From Bin76 sp963665765 (lineage in GTDB: Bacteria; Actinomycetota; Acidimicrobiia; Spongiisociales; ZC4RG35): a stretch of 64,000 nt of DNA. The DNA lies in assembly GCA_963665765.1 (NCBI GenBank), contig OY762464.1, positions 2,418,001 to 2,482,000 on the forward strand. The letters are read 5' to 3'. Shown piece after piece: positions 32,580 through 41,539 of this stretch. The position numbers were made by a program, and so were the translations under genes. Every line of letters starts with the position of its first letter. Positions within the stretch are counted from its first letter, which is position 1. Under the pieces are notes generated by a model. It was not told the DNA's origin. It saw only the letters and a program-made list of their open reading frames with translations, and made no database searches.

Positions 32580-34342
32580 GAACCCACACCACATCACAGA
32601 TCAGCGAGCAGATGGTGGGGGCAAAGGTCACCCTGGCGGGATGGGTGGATCGGCGTCGAGATCACGGAGGGGTGGTGTTTGTTGATCTGCGGGATCACAC
32701 GGGGATCGTGCAGGTAGTGATGGAACCCGAGAGTTTTCCGGAGTCCGCCCGATTGCGACGGGAGTTTTGCGTGCAGGTGCGGGGAATGATCCGCCGCCGT
32801 CCCGAGGGCGCCGAGAACCCGGCCATGTCCAATGGGATGGTGGAGGTGGAGGTCGATGACCTGAACGTCTTGAGCCGTTCCGAAGAGCCTCCCTTCCCGA
32901 TAGAGGACCGTACCTCTGCCGAGGAACTCCTGCGCCTGGAGTATCGCTATCTCGATCTGCGCCGTCCCCGGATGGCGCGCCGCCTGAAGGCTCGCTCGAA
33001 GGCCCTGCGGACTGTGCGGCGCACCCTGGAAGATCTGGAGTTCTGGGAGGTCGAAACCCCCACCCTGATCCGCTCCACCCCGGAGGGGGCGCGCGACCTG
33101 CTGGTCCCCAGCCGGCATAATCCGGGAAGTTTCTACGCCCTTCCCCAGTCGCCGCAGATATACAAACAGCTCTTGATGATGTCCGGGGTTCATCGCTACT
33201 ACCAGATGTGCCGTTGCTACCGCGACGAGGACTTCCGGGCCGACCGGCAACTGGAATTCACCCAGATCGATCTGGAGGGCGCCTTCTGGGGCCAAGAGGA
33301 GGTACTGGCCACGGTGGAGAAAGTAGTGGGGGCGGTGGCCTCGACCCTTCGCCCCGACCAGGAGGTAATCACCCCTCTTCGGCGACTCACCTACTCAGAA
33401 GCAATGGACCGCTATGGAACCGACAAACCCGATGTGCGGTTTGGGATGGAGATAGTGGGGCTGGCGGATGTGTTCGCCGGCACCGGTTTCCGAGCCTTTG
33501 CGGGCGTCTTGGAATCAGGTGGGGTGATACGAGGGATCAATGCCGGGCCGATAAAGTGGAGCCGAGCCCGGGCCGACGCCCTGATCGCCCAGGTCCGCCG
33601 GTGGGGCGCCGGAGGGTTGGTGTGGATGGTGGTCCGCCAGGATGCTCCCCCCCGTTCTCCGGTGGCCAAGTTCTTGTCGGACGGAGAGTTGGCGGCGGTG
33701 ACCGATCGTCTGGGGGGAAAGGCGGGAGATGTCCTGTTGCTGGTGGCGGACGCCGAGAAGGTGGCGGCTCAAACCCTGGGTCGGCTCCGCTTGGAGTTGG
33801 GCGCCCCCCAAGATTCCCAGGAATTGGAGTTTTTGTGGGTGGTGGATTTCCCGATGTTCGAGGAAAGCGACGGGGAGATCACTTTTCTCCACCATCCTTT
33901 CACTTCCCCCGCCTCGGTGGATCAGATGGTGAACCGTCCGCTTCAGGCTGTGGCCCGGTCCTACGATCTGGTTTTGAACGGGGTGGAGCTCGGTTCGGGG
34001 AGCGTCCGCATCCACGATCCCGATATCCAGCGGCAGGTGTTCCGAATCATGGGTCTGGCCGATCAGGAGATCGAATCCAGATTCGGCTGGTTCATCCGGG
34101 CGCTCGGGTACGGCGCCCCTCCTCACGCCGGTTTTGCGGTGGGCTTCGATCGTCTGGTGGCGATCCTGTGCGGCGCCGCCAGCATCCGCGAGATCATCCC
34201 CTTCCCCAAGACGCAGACCGGAGTGGAGCCGCTCAGCCGAACCCCCGCCTCGGTGGGCCGACGGCAGCTCGGGGAGCTGGGCATCGCGGTCGATCCCCGC
34301 CGGGTCAAAACCCCGCCTTCGGGGATAGGCAAGTCAGGATAG
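32576..34342 (+). CDS. aspS: aspartyl-tRNA synthetase
   Basis: A 588-aa bacterial-type AspRS. The OB-fold anticodon domain (GWVDRRRDHGGVVFVDLRDHTG) is followed by class II motif 2 (RCYRDEDFRADRQLEFTQID), the GAD insertion, and motif 3 (GFAVGFDRLVAILCG). Start GTG 32576 overlaps hisS; the frame is open further upstream, but that part is inside hisS and has no similarity. GGAAGGAGC lies ahead of it. Whether it is discriminating cannot be told here. hisS-aspS-rarA is a common actinobacterial order. Confidence 0.95.
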   Translation: MRTHTTSQISEQMVGAKVTLAGWVDRRRDHGGVVFVDLRDHTGIVQVVMEPESFPESARLRREFCVQVRGMIRRRPEGAENPAMSNGMVEVEVDDLNVLSRSEEPPFPIEDRTSAEELLRLEYRYLDLRRPRMARRLKARSKALRTVRRTLEDLEFWEVETPTLIRSTPEGARDLLVPSRHNPGSFYALPQSPQIYKQLLMMSGVHRYYQMCRCYRDEDFRADRQLEFTQIDLEGAFWGQEEVLATVEKVVGAVASTLRPDQEVITPLRRLTYSEAMDRYGTDKPDVRFGMEIVGLADVFAGTGFRAFAGVLESGGVIRGINAGPIKWSRARADALIAQVRRWGAGGLVWMVVRQDAPPRSPVAKFLSDGELAAVTDRLGGKAGDVLLLVADAEKVAAQTLGRLRLELGAPQDSQELEFLWVVDFPMFEESDGEITFLHHPFTSPASVDQMVNRPLQAVARSYDLVLNGVELGSGSVRIHDPDIQRQVFRIMGLADQEIESRFGWFIRALGYGAPPHAGFAVGFDRLVAILCGAASIREIIPFPKTQTGVEPLSRTPASVGRRQLGELGIAVDPRRVKTPPSGIGKSG

Positions 34343-34347
34343 AGCAA

Positions 34348-35703
34348 ATGCCCCACGGCACCGAGAATCTGTTCGCCGCCCGTAGGTCGGAGGTGCTGGC
34401 GGAGGTGGCACCTCTGGCGGAACGCATGCGACCGGTGAGTCTGGAAGAGGTGGTGGGCCTGCCCGCTCTTCTGGCGCCCGGAGCGGCCTTCCGGATGCTG
34501 GTGGAGTCAGCCCGCCCGGTGTCGATGGTGCTGTGGGGGCCGCCGGGAAGCGGCAAAACCACTCTGGCTCGCCTGGTGGCCTCCCATTGCTCGGCCGCAT
34601 TCGAGACAATGAGTGCTACTTCTGCGGGGGTGAAGCAGGTGAGAGAAGTGCTGAGCGCCGCCCGACGTCGGCTGGAGGGGGACGGAGGCCGCACCGTTTT
34701 GTTTCTCGACGAGATCCACCGCTTCTCCAAAAACCAGCAGGACGCGCTGTTGCCGGGGGTGGAGAACGGGACGCTGATTCTGATTGGCGCCACCACCGAA
34801 AACCCGTTCTTTGAGATCAACACTCCTCTCATGAGTCGCCTGGTGCTGTTTCGCACCCGGCACATCCCCGATGACGCCCTGGCCCTTTTGGTGGAAAGGG
34901 CGCTATCCGACCGGCAGAGAGGACTGGGAAGAAAGAACTTGAAAATCGCCGACTCGGCGTTGGCCGCCCTGGTCAGCCGTTCGGGAGGGGATGCGCGCGG
35001 TCTGCTGAACATTTTGGAGGTGGCGGCCGGGCTGGCGGCCAGTCGGGGATCGGACAGCATCGGAACCGAAGATGTCGCCAATGCCTCGGGGCGGCGCATA
35101 GTCCAGTACGACAAGGGAGGCGATCGGCACTACGACGTGATCTCGGCTTTTATCAAGAGCGTACGAGGTTCCGACCCTGACGCGGCGTTGTACTGGTTGT
35201 TCCTGATGCTGGAAGGAGGAGAGGATCCCGAATTCATCGCCCGGCGGCTGCTGATTCTGGCTTCGGAGGACATCGGGCTGGCGGATCGATGGGCGCTTCC
35301 GGTGGCGTCGGCCGCCGCGCAGGCGCTTTCCTATGTGGGGATGCCCGAAGCCGCTCATCATCTGACTCACGCCACCCTGTTCCTGGCCTCGGCCCCCAAG
35401 TCGAATTCGGTGACTTCGGCAATGGCCAAAGCCCGGGAAGCGGTGCGCAGAGGGCCCGCTCCCTCGGTCCCCGTGCATCTTCGCAGCGCCGGTTACTCCG
35501 GGGCGGATAGGATTGGGCACGGAAAAGGCTATGTCTACCCCCATGACCATGCCCGCCACATCGTTCCGCAATCCTATTTTCCGCCGGAAGTGAATCCTCA
35601 AGTGTTCTTTTGCCCCAGTCAGAACGGTTTCGAAACTGAGATCGGGCGGCGGCTGGTCGAGATAGATCAGGTGCTGGGCAGAACGGGCCGCACAGAGGAG
35701 TAG
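34348..35703 (+). CDS. rarA: replication-associated recombination protein A (MgsA/RarA ATPase)
   Basis: A 451-aa AAA+ ATPase acting at stalled forks and on single-strand gaps. Walker A is WGPPGSGKTTLARL, Walker B LFLDEIHRFSKNQQD, sensor 1 GATTENPFFEIN; the C-terminal tetramerisation part contains SAFIKSVRGSDPDAALYWL and RRLLILASEDIGLADR. ATG 34348 follows the aspS stop by 5 bp; the long upstream open frame overlaps aspS and is spurious. Family and position are both typical. Confidence 0.95.
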   Translation: MPHGTENLFAARRSEVLAEVAPLAERMRPVSLEEVVGLPALLAPGAAFRMLVESARPVSMVLWGPPGSGKTTLARLVASHCSAAFETMSATSAGVKQVREVLSAARRRLEGDGGRTVLFLDEIHRFSKNQQDALLPGVENGTLILIGATTENPFFEINTPLMSRLVLFRTRHIPDDALALLVERALSDRQRGLGRKNLKIADSALAALVSRSGGDARGLLNILEVAAGLAASRGSDSIGTEDVANASGRRIVQYDKGGDRHYDVISAFIKSVRGSDPDAALYWLFLMLEGGEDPEFIARRLLILASEDIGLADRWALPVASAAAQALSYVGMPEAAHHLTHATLFLASAPKSNSVTSAMAKAREAVRRGPAPSVPVHLRSAGYSGADRIGHGKGYVYPHDHARHIVPQSYFPPEVNPQVFFCPSQNGFETEIGRRLVEIDQVLGRTGRTEE

Positions 35704-35705
35704 CG

Positions 35706-36473
35706 GTGCGGGCTTTGGGAATCGACATCGGCGGCTCGGGAATCAAGGGCAATTTGGTGGACACCTCCACCGGAGAACTTCTCTCCAAACGGTTGCGGAT
35801 ACCCACCCCCCGCCCGGGATCCACCGCCGAAGTGGCGGCAGTGGTGGCGGAGATCGCCGAGCACTTCCGCGCGGTGAGCGGTGACCGGACCCTGCCGGTG
35901 GGATGCGGCTTTCCGGGAGTGGTGAAGTCGGGAGTGGTGCGCACCGCCACTCATCTGGACAAGGCCTGGCTGGGCGCCGAGGTGGTCGCCATCTTCTCGG
36001 ACAGCCTGGGGGCGCCGGTGACGGTTCTCAACGATGCCGACGCCGCGGGTTTGGCCGAAGTTACCTTCGGGTCGGCCAAAGGTCACCCCGGGTCGGTGTT
36101 GGTGCTCACGTTCGGAACCGGGATCGGAAGCGGGATGTTCCGCGACGGTCGGCTAGTTCCCAACTTCGAACTGGGCATGCTGGAATTGGGGGGCCATCAT
36201 CCGATAGAGAACCGGGTGGCATACCGCATCTACAAGGAGAGTTCGCTGAGTTGGAAAAAGTGGACCAAAAGGCTGAATCGCTACCTCCGCCATGTGAGCT
36301 CACTGCTTGCTCCGGACCTGATCGTGGTTGGGGGAGGGGCGGTCAACAAGTGGTCGCGCTTCAGCTGCTACCTGGATATTCCGGTGGAGACTGTGCCCGC
36401 CCGTTTCGGCAACCACGCCGGGATTGTCGGTGCCACCCTGGCTTCTGTCCGAGACGCCTCGATTCTGGGCTAG
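35706..36473 (+). CDS. ppgK: polyphosphate glucokinase
   Basis: A 255-aa ROK-family kinase phosphorylating glucose with polyphosphate (and often ATP). It has the N-terminal phosphate loop LGIDIGGSGIKG, central VLNDADAAGLAE, and FGTGIGSGMFRDGRL. An IYKESSLSWKKW basic segment is like that of actinobacterial PPGKs. The zinc-type cysteine cluster of other ROK kinases is missing, as usual in PpgK. GTG 35706 starts 2 bp after rarA. PpgK is mostly an actinobacterial enzyme, supporting the taxonomic call. Confidence 0.88.
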   Translation: MRALGIDIGGSGIKGNLVDTSTGELLSKRLRIPTPRPGSTAEVAAVVAEIAEHFRAVSGDRTLPVGCGFPGVVKSGVVRTATHLDKAWLGAEVVAIFSDSLGAPVTVLNDADAAGLAEVTFGSAKGHPGSVLVLTFGTGIGSGMFRDGRLVPNFELGMLELGGHHPIENRVAYRIYKESSLSWKKWTKRLNRYLRHVSSLLAPDLIVVGGGAVNKWSRFSCYLDIPVETVPARFGNHAGIVGATLASVRDASILG

Positions 36474-36492
36474 GGCGCGGCTACCGCGGCCG

Positions 36493-37815
36493 TCAGCCTT
36501 CGGATGGGGGCGCGATGAAGGCTGAGAAGCTTTCCACCTGATCGGGAGGGAGGGTGACCTCCATTTTCACATGGTCGGAATCGGCCGTTTTGGAGAGCAC
36601 TTCGCCGGCCCGGTGAAGGGCCGCCACGGTGTCTCCCCGATGGTGGGGGATTCGCACCGAGATGGTTATCGATCGGGAGTTGAGCCAGTTGACCAGGGTA
36701 TTCAGCAGATCGGTGATCCCGTCTCCGGTGAGAGCCGAGACCGCCACCGCCGGGTGGTTGCCTCCCAGCAGTCGACGGACCACCGCCGGTGAGGCGGCGT
36801 CGCTCTTGTTGATCACGGTGATGACGGAGGCGGCTTCGGCCTCTATCTCACCGAGAACTTGGCGGACGGCTTCGATTTGTCCCTCAGGGTCGGGATCGGA
36901 CGCGTCCACCATATGCAGCATCAGGTCGGCCTCTCTGACCTCTTCCAGGGTGGACTTGAAGGCTTCGACCAGGCGATGGGGAAGTCGCCGGACGAATCCC
37001 ACCGTGTCGGCCAGGAGCATCTCCCGTCCCCCCGGCAGTCGAAGCCGGCGGATGGTGGGGTCCAAAGTGGTGAAGAGCCGATCTTCGGTCATCACCCCCG
37101 CTCCGGTCAGTTGGTTCAGCAGGGTCGATTTGCCGGCGTTGGTGTACCCGACCAGCGCCACCACGGGAATCCCCGACCGAAGGCGGCCCCGCCGGCGGGT
37201 TCGGTTGTGTTTGCGGAGGGAGGCCAGGTCTTTTTCGAGAACCGCGATTCGCTGTCTGATGCGGCGGCGGTCGCTTTCCAGTCGGGTTTCACCCGGTCCA
37301 CGGGTTCCGATGCCGCCCGCCTGCTGGGAGAGCGCCCCTCCTTTTCCTCTCAGTCGGGGAAGCCGGTACCTGAGCAAGGCCAATTCCACTTGGAGCGCCC
37401 CTTCCCGGGAGGTGGCGTGCTGGGCGAAGATGTCCAGGATCACGGCTTCGCGGTCCACCACGTCACATTCGAAGAGCTCTTGCAGGTTGCGTTGCTGGGC
37501 CGGGGTGAGAGGGTGGTCAAACACCACCACGTCTATGTCCTGATGTCGGGTGAGATCGGCCAGTGCGGCCGCTTGGCCTCGGCCTATCAAGAGGCCCGCA
37601 TCGAGACCGGGGCGGCGGAATATCTCCTGATCCACCGGTTCAGATCCGGCAGTGTCGGTCAGAAGAGCCAACTCTTGGAGGGATTGCTCCACTGGCAACA
37701 AGGAGTCGCGTCCCAACCGGATTCCCACCAGGAAGGCTCTTTGGCGAGGTACCTCCAGATCTTCGACCGTAGCGGTGAGCCGCGGGCGTTCGCGTCCCAG
37801 GTGTCGGTAGGTCAT
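36493..37815 (-). CDS. hflX: ribosome-associated GTPase HflX
   Basis: A 440-aa GTPase that splits stalled or stress-inactivated ribosomes. The N-terminal HflX domain contains GLDAGLLIGRGQA and FDHPLTPAQQRNLQ; a helical linker includes GPGETRLESDRR. The G domain has G1 GYTNAGKST, G3 DTVGF and G4 NKSD. The C-terminal domain is short. It is convergent with ppgK. A 99-aa hypothetical gene ends 24 bp upstream on the same strand. Confidence 0.94.
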   Translation of the reverse strand: MTYRHLGRERPRLTATVEDLEVPRQRAFLVGIRLGRDSLLPVEQSLQELALLTDTAGSEPVDQEIFRRPGLDAGLLIGRGQAAALADLTRHQDIDVVVFDHPLTPAQQRNLQELFECDVVDREAVILDIFAQHATSREGALQVELALLRYRLPRLRGKGGALSQQAGGIGTRGPGETRLESDRRRIRQRIAVLEKDLASLRKHNRTRRRGRLRSGIPVVALVGYTNAGKSTLLNQLTGAGVMTEDRLFTTLDPTIRRLRLPGGREMLLADTVGFVRRLPHRLVEAFKSTLEEVREADLMLHMVDASDPDPEGQIEAVRQVLGEIEAEAASVITVINKSDAASPAVVRRLLGGNHPAVAVSALTGDGITDLLNTLVNWLNSRSITISVRIPHHRGDTVAALHRAGEVLSKTADSDHVKMEVTLPPDQVESFSAFIAPPSEG

Positions 37816-37839
37816 CCCGGTGCCCGAGGGATGGCGAGC

Positions 37840-38139
37840 TTACAGATACTGGCCCTCGTCGAGAGGTTGGTCGGGTTCTTCTTCAGCGATGATCTGTGAT
37901 TGACGAACCGCCACCACCGGCTTGCCGGTGGGCGGCCACATAAACCGCCAAGCTCCGGTGGGCACCGCCCAAAAGTGCCTTCCGGTGGTTACGTCGATCA
38001 GAGAGAGGGCGTCGTTCTGGCCATTTCCTCCGGTCGAAACCAGCAGCCCCGAACGGGTGGTGGACTCTTGGGGGACATGCCCCACCCGCCATCCGTTGGA
38101 GACCAGGTACTCGGCCGCTTTCTTTTGATTGTCACCCAT
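37840..38139 (-). CDS. hypothetical protein
   Basis: A 99-aa soluble protein, not recognised. It opens NQKKAAEYLVSNGWRVGHVPQES and continues with a beta-like segment GLLVSTGGNGQNDALSLIDVTTGRHFWAVPTGAWRF, ending in an acidic tail. Start ATG 38139. It lies between moaA and hflX on the minus strand and could be expressed with hflX. Composition looks like a real cytoplasmic protein. Confidence 0.6.
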   Translation of the reverse strand: MGDNQKKAAEYLVSNGWRVGHVPQESTTRSGLLVSTGGNGQNDALSLIDVTTGRHFWAVPTGAWRFMWPPTGKPVVAVRQSQIIAEEEPDQPLDEGQYL

Positions 38140-38188
38140 GTTTTTTGGTTGGCTCGTCCTTGTTCGGTGCCTTGGGCGGCGGTCTGTC

Positions 38189-39214
38189 CTAGCCGCCGAT
38201 ATAGCTCATCTCTACCTTTTGCCTGATTCCCGCCGTCTCTCCGGAGCGGAGTTCGGAGTACTGGTCCATCCGCTCCGACCAGACTGCCGCGATCATCTCT
38301 CGCAGTTGCTGATCGGTGGCATCGGACCGTACTGCTTGGCGCAGGTCGGTCCCGCAGATTGCAAACAGGCAGGTGTAGAGCTTACCGTCGGCCGAGAGTC
38401 TGGCCCGGGTGCATTCGCCGCAGAAAGGTTGGGTCACCGAGGCTATCACCCCTATTTCTCCCTGACCGTCCACATAACGCCAGCGCCGGGCTACCTCTCC
38501 CCGATAGTTGGGCCGGAGGGGCTTGATGGGAAAGACTCGGTCGAGGCGGCTGATGATCTCATGCGCCGGGGTCACCTCGTCCAGACGCCATCCATTGGTG
38601 GCGCCCACGTCCATGTATTCGATGAATCGGAGTATGTGGCCGGTTCCCCGAAAATACCCGGCCATCTCCGGGATGGAGTGGTCGTTCACTCCCCGCTTGA
38701 CCACCATGTTGATCTTGATGGGGGCCAGCCCCGCCGCGGCCGCCGCGTCGATTCCCGCCAGCACATCCGCCACCTTGGCGTCCACGTCGTTCATGGCGCC
38801 GAATACCTCGTCGGACAACGAGTCCAGGCTGACTGTCACCCGGTTGAGGCCGGCTTCGGCCAGGGCCTGAGCCTTGCGAGGGAGCAGAACGCCGTTGGTG
38901 GTGAGGGTCAGGTCGGATACGCCCGGTGTGCGGGCCAGCATGGCCACGAGCCTCTCCAGTCGGGCCCGGAGCAGGGGCTCTCCTCCGGTGAGACGGACCT
39001 TGCCGGCGCCCAATGAGGTGAATATGCCGGTCAGGCGGGTGATCTCCTCGAAAGTGAGCAGGGCGCTGCGGTTCAGGAACTGGTAGTCGCGGTTGAATAT
39101 CTCCTTGGGCATACAGTATGTACACCGGAAATTGCAGCGGTCGGTCACCGAAATTCGCAGGTCTGCCAGGTTCCTGCCCAAACGGTCGAAAGGCTGTGCC
39201 ATCAGGCTGTTCAC
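38189..39214 (-). CDS. moaA: GTP 3',8-cyclase (molybdenum cofactor biosynthesis)
   Basis: A 341-aa radical-SAM enzyme for the first step of molybdopterin synthesis. The N-terminal cluster is CNFRCTYCMP, the C-terminal cluster is FCGECTRARLSADGKLYTC, and RLTGGEPLLR binds SAM. The C-terminus ends in YIGG; the family's essential GG tail is present. Start is GTG 39214, with ATG 39202 possible. No other mo-cofactor gene is in the window. It is divergent from the AIM24 gene. Confidence 0.95.
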   Translation of the reverse strand: MNSLMAQPFDRLGRNLADLRISVTDRCNFRCTYCMPKEIFNRDYQFLNRSALLTFEEITRLTGIFTSLGAGKVRLTGGEPLLRARLERLVAMLARTPGVSDLTLTTNGVLLPRKAQALAEAGLNRVTVSLDSLSDEVFGAMNDVDAKVADVLAGIDAAAAAGLAPIKINMVVKRGVNDHSIPEMAGYFRGTGHILRFIEYMDVGATNGWRLDEVTPAHEIISRLDRVFPIKPLRPNYRGEVARRWRYVDGQGEIGVIASVTQPFCGECTRARLSADGKLYTCLFAICGTDLRQAVRSDATDQQLREMIAAVWSERMDQYSELRSGETAGIRQKVEMSYIGG

Positions 39215-39246
39215 TTGGCTATGACCTTAGCAAAATCCGGAAGGTC

Positions 39247-39275
39247 CTTGTTCTGTTCCCAGGCATGCGCCATAA
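39247..39275 (+). promoter_or_regulatory. predicted sigma-70-type promoter of the AIM24 gene
   Basis: TTGTTC (39247-39252) and CATAAT (39270-39275) are spaced 17 bp and lie about 31 bp before the ATG at 39307, between divergent genes. A sequence match only. Confidence 0.4.
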
Positions 39276-39306
39276 TGCGGGCAGGACACTCGTTAGAGGG
39301 AGCATC

Positions 39307-40059
39307 ATGCGAAGCCACGAAATCGACTACCGGATACATGGCGAGGATCTTCAGTTTGTGGAAGTGTATCTGGATCCCGGAGAGACAGTGATCGCCGAAG
39401 CGGGCGCCATGATCTTCATGGACGAGGGAATCACCTTCGAGGCGAAGCTGGGAGACGGTTCCGAAGCCCAGAAAAGGGGCGGGTTTCTTCGGAAGGCGGC
39501 CAGCGCGGCCGGGAGAGTGATGAGCGGCGAATCGTTGTTCATGACGCATTTCACCAACTCGGGCGGGGGACGGGGCAAGGTGGCTTTCGGGGCGTCGGTG
39601 CCGGGCAAAATTGTTCCCTTGGACATGGCGCAGATCGGCTGTCCGGTGATATGTCAGCGGGACGCCTTCTTGTGCGCGGCACTGGGAACCAGGGTATCTG
39701 TGCACCTCAATCGCAGGTTCGGCAGTGGGTTGTTCGGTGGTGAGGGGTTCATTCTGCAAAAGCTGGAAGGCGACGGATTGGCGTTTGTCAATGCGGGGGG
39801 AATGATCGTGGAGCGTCGTTTGTCGGGGGAGACGATCCGCGTTGACACAGGATGCCTGGTCGGTTTCGAGGAGGGACTCGACTACTCCATAGAGCGGGCG
39901 GGGGGACTCAAGACCATGGCCTTCGGCGGCGAAGGCATTTTTTTGGCCACCATCAGCGGAGTGGGACGAGTGTGGTTGCAGTCACTGCCATTCTCCCGGC
40001 TCGCCGACCCCATAATCGCCGCGGCGGTGAGCCAAGCCGAAGCCAGAATCAGCAGATAA
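39307..40059 (+). CDS. AIM24 family protein (TIGR00266)
   Basis: A 250-aa protein of the AIM24/TIGR00266 beta-roll family; bacterial members have no settled role. Recognised by VEVYLDPGETVIAEAGAMIFMD near the start, MTHFTNSGGGRGKVAFGASVPGKIVPLD, and VDTGCLVGFEEGLDYSIERAGGLK near the C-terminus. ATG 39307 follows GAGGGAGC. No TM or signal peptide. The last codons are part of a 13-bp duplication (40048-40060 and 40066-40078). Confidence 0.85.
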   Translation: MRSHEIDYRIHGEDLQFVEVYLDPGETVIAEAGAMIFMDEGITFEAKLGDGSEAQKRGGFLRKAASAAGRVMSGESLFMTHFTNSGGGRGKVAFGASVPGKIVPLDMAQIGCPVICQRDAFLCAALGTRVSVHLNRRFGSGLFGGEGFILQKLEGDGLAFVNAGGMIVERRLSGETIRVDTGCLVGFEEGLDYSIERAGGLKTMAFGGEGIFLATISGVGRVWLQSLPFSRLADPIIAAAVSQAEARISR

Positions 40060-40078
40060 CCCAGTATCAGCAGATAAC
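40048..40078 (+). repeat. 13-bp direct repeat at the end of the AIM24 gene
   Basis: ATCAGCAGATAAC occurs at 40048-40060 and again at 40066-40078, 18 bp apart. The first copy encodes the last residues and stop of the gene, so a small duplication of the gene end is likely. Confidence 0.85.
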
Positions 40079-40082
40079 GAGA

Positions 40083-40124
40083 CCCACCCTCGCGGCGAGG
40101 GGAATGCGGGGGATTCCGGGTGGG
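40083..40124. terminator. structured bidirectional terminator (three-way junction)
   Basis: Between convergent genes, CCCACC (40083-40088) pairs with GGTGGG (40119-40124), enclosing two small hairpins, CTCG-cgg-CGAG (40089-40099) and GGAAT-gcggggg-ATTCC (40101-40117). No T-run. The fold is drawn by eye from complementary bases; a role in ending both transcripts is inferred from position. Confidence 0.5.
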
Positions 40125-40127
40125 GGC

Positions 40128-40484
40128 TCAGGGAGCGTGAGCTTTGAGGTCGTTCAGGTTGATCCACTCCAAGGCGGCTATGGAGGTGGACTCAAGCCGC
40201 ACCGTGGGCGCCATGCCTGCTTCGAAGGCTTCCTGCCACCGGGAGGCGCAGAGGCACCAGCAGTCGCCGGCTTGCAGGCCCTCGAATCCGTAGAGGGGCA
40301 TGGGGGTGCTGAGGTCGTTGCCCCGGGATTTGCTGAAGGCCAAGAATTCATCGGTCATCAGGGCACACACCGCGTGAACGCCGATGTCGTCTCCCCGGGT
40401 TTCGCATGAACCGGTGCGGTAGTAGCCGGTGAGGGGTTGCATCGAACAAGATTCCAACTCGCCGCCCAGTACGTTTACTCGCAT
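40128..40484 (-). CDS. DUF2237 family protein
   Basis: A 118-aa protein belonging to DUF2237. It has the family pattern NVLGGELESCSMQPLTGYYR, GVHAVCALMTDEFLAFSK, RGNDLSTPMPLYGF and GDCWCLCASRW. The many conserved cysteines suggest metal or redox chemistry, but no function is established. ATG 40484. It lies downstream of korB (47-bp gap) on the same strand. Confidence 0.88.
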   Translation of the reverse strand: MRVNVLGGELESCSMQPLTGYYRTGSCETRGDDIGVHAVCALMTDEFLAFSKSRGNDLSTPMPLYGFEGLQAGDCWCLCASRWQEAFEAGMAPTVRLESTSIAALEWINLNDLKAHAP

Positions 40485-40531
40485 AGTTCTCTCCGTATCG
40501 CTTTCGTATCTCGGCTCTGCCCAAGACCGGG

Positions 40532-41535
<1,004 letters not shown>

Positions 41536-41539
<4 letters not shown>

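Noticed and set aside
32354..34347. Long upstream extensions of the aspS and rarA frames
   Set aside because: They lie inside hisS and aspS, respectively, and are composed of Gly/Pro/Arg shadow sequence; the family starts are at 32576 and 34348.
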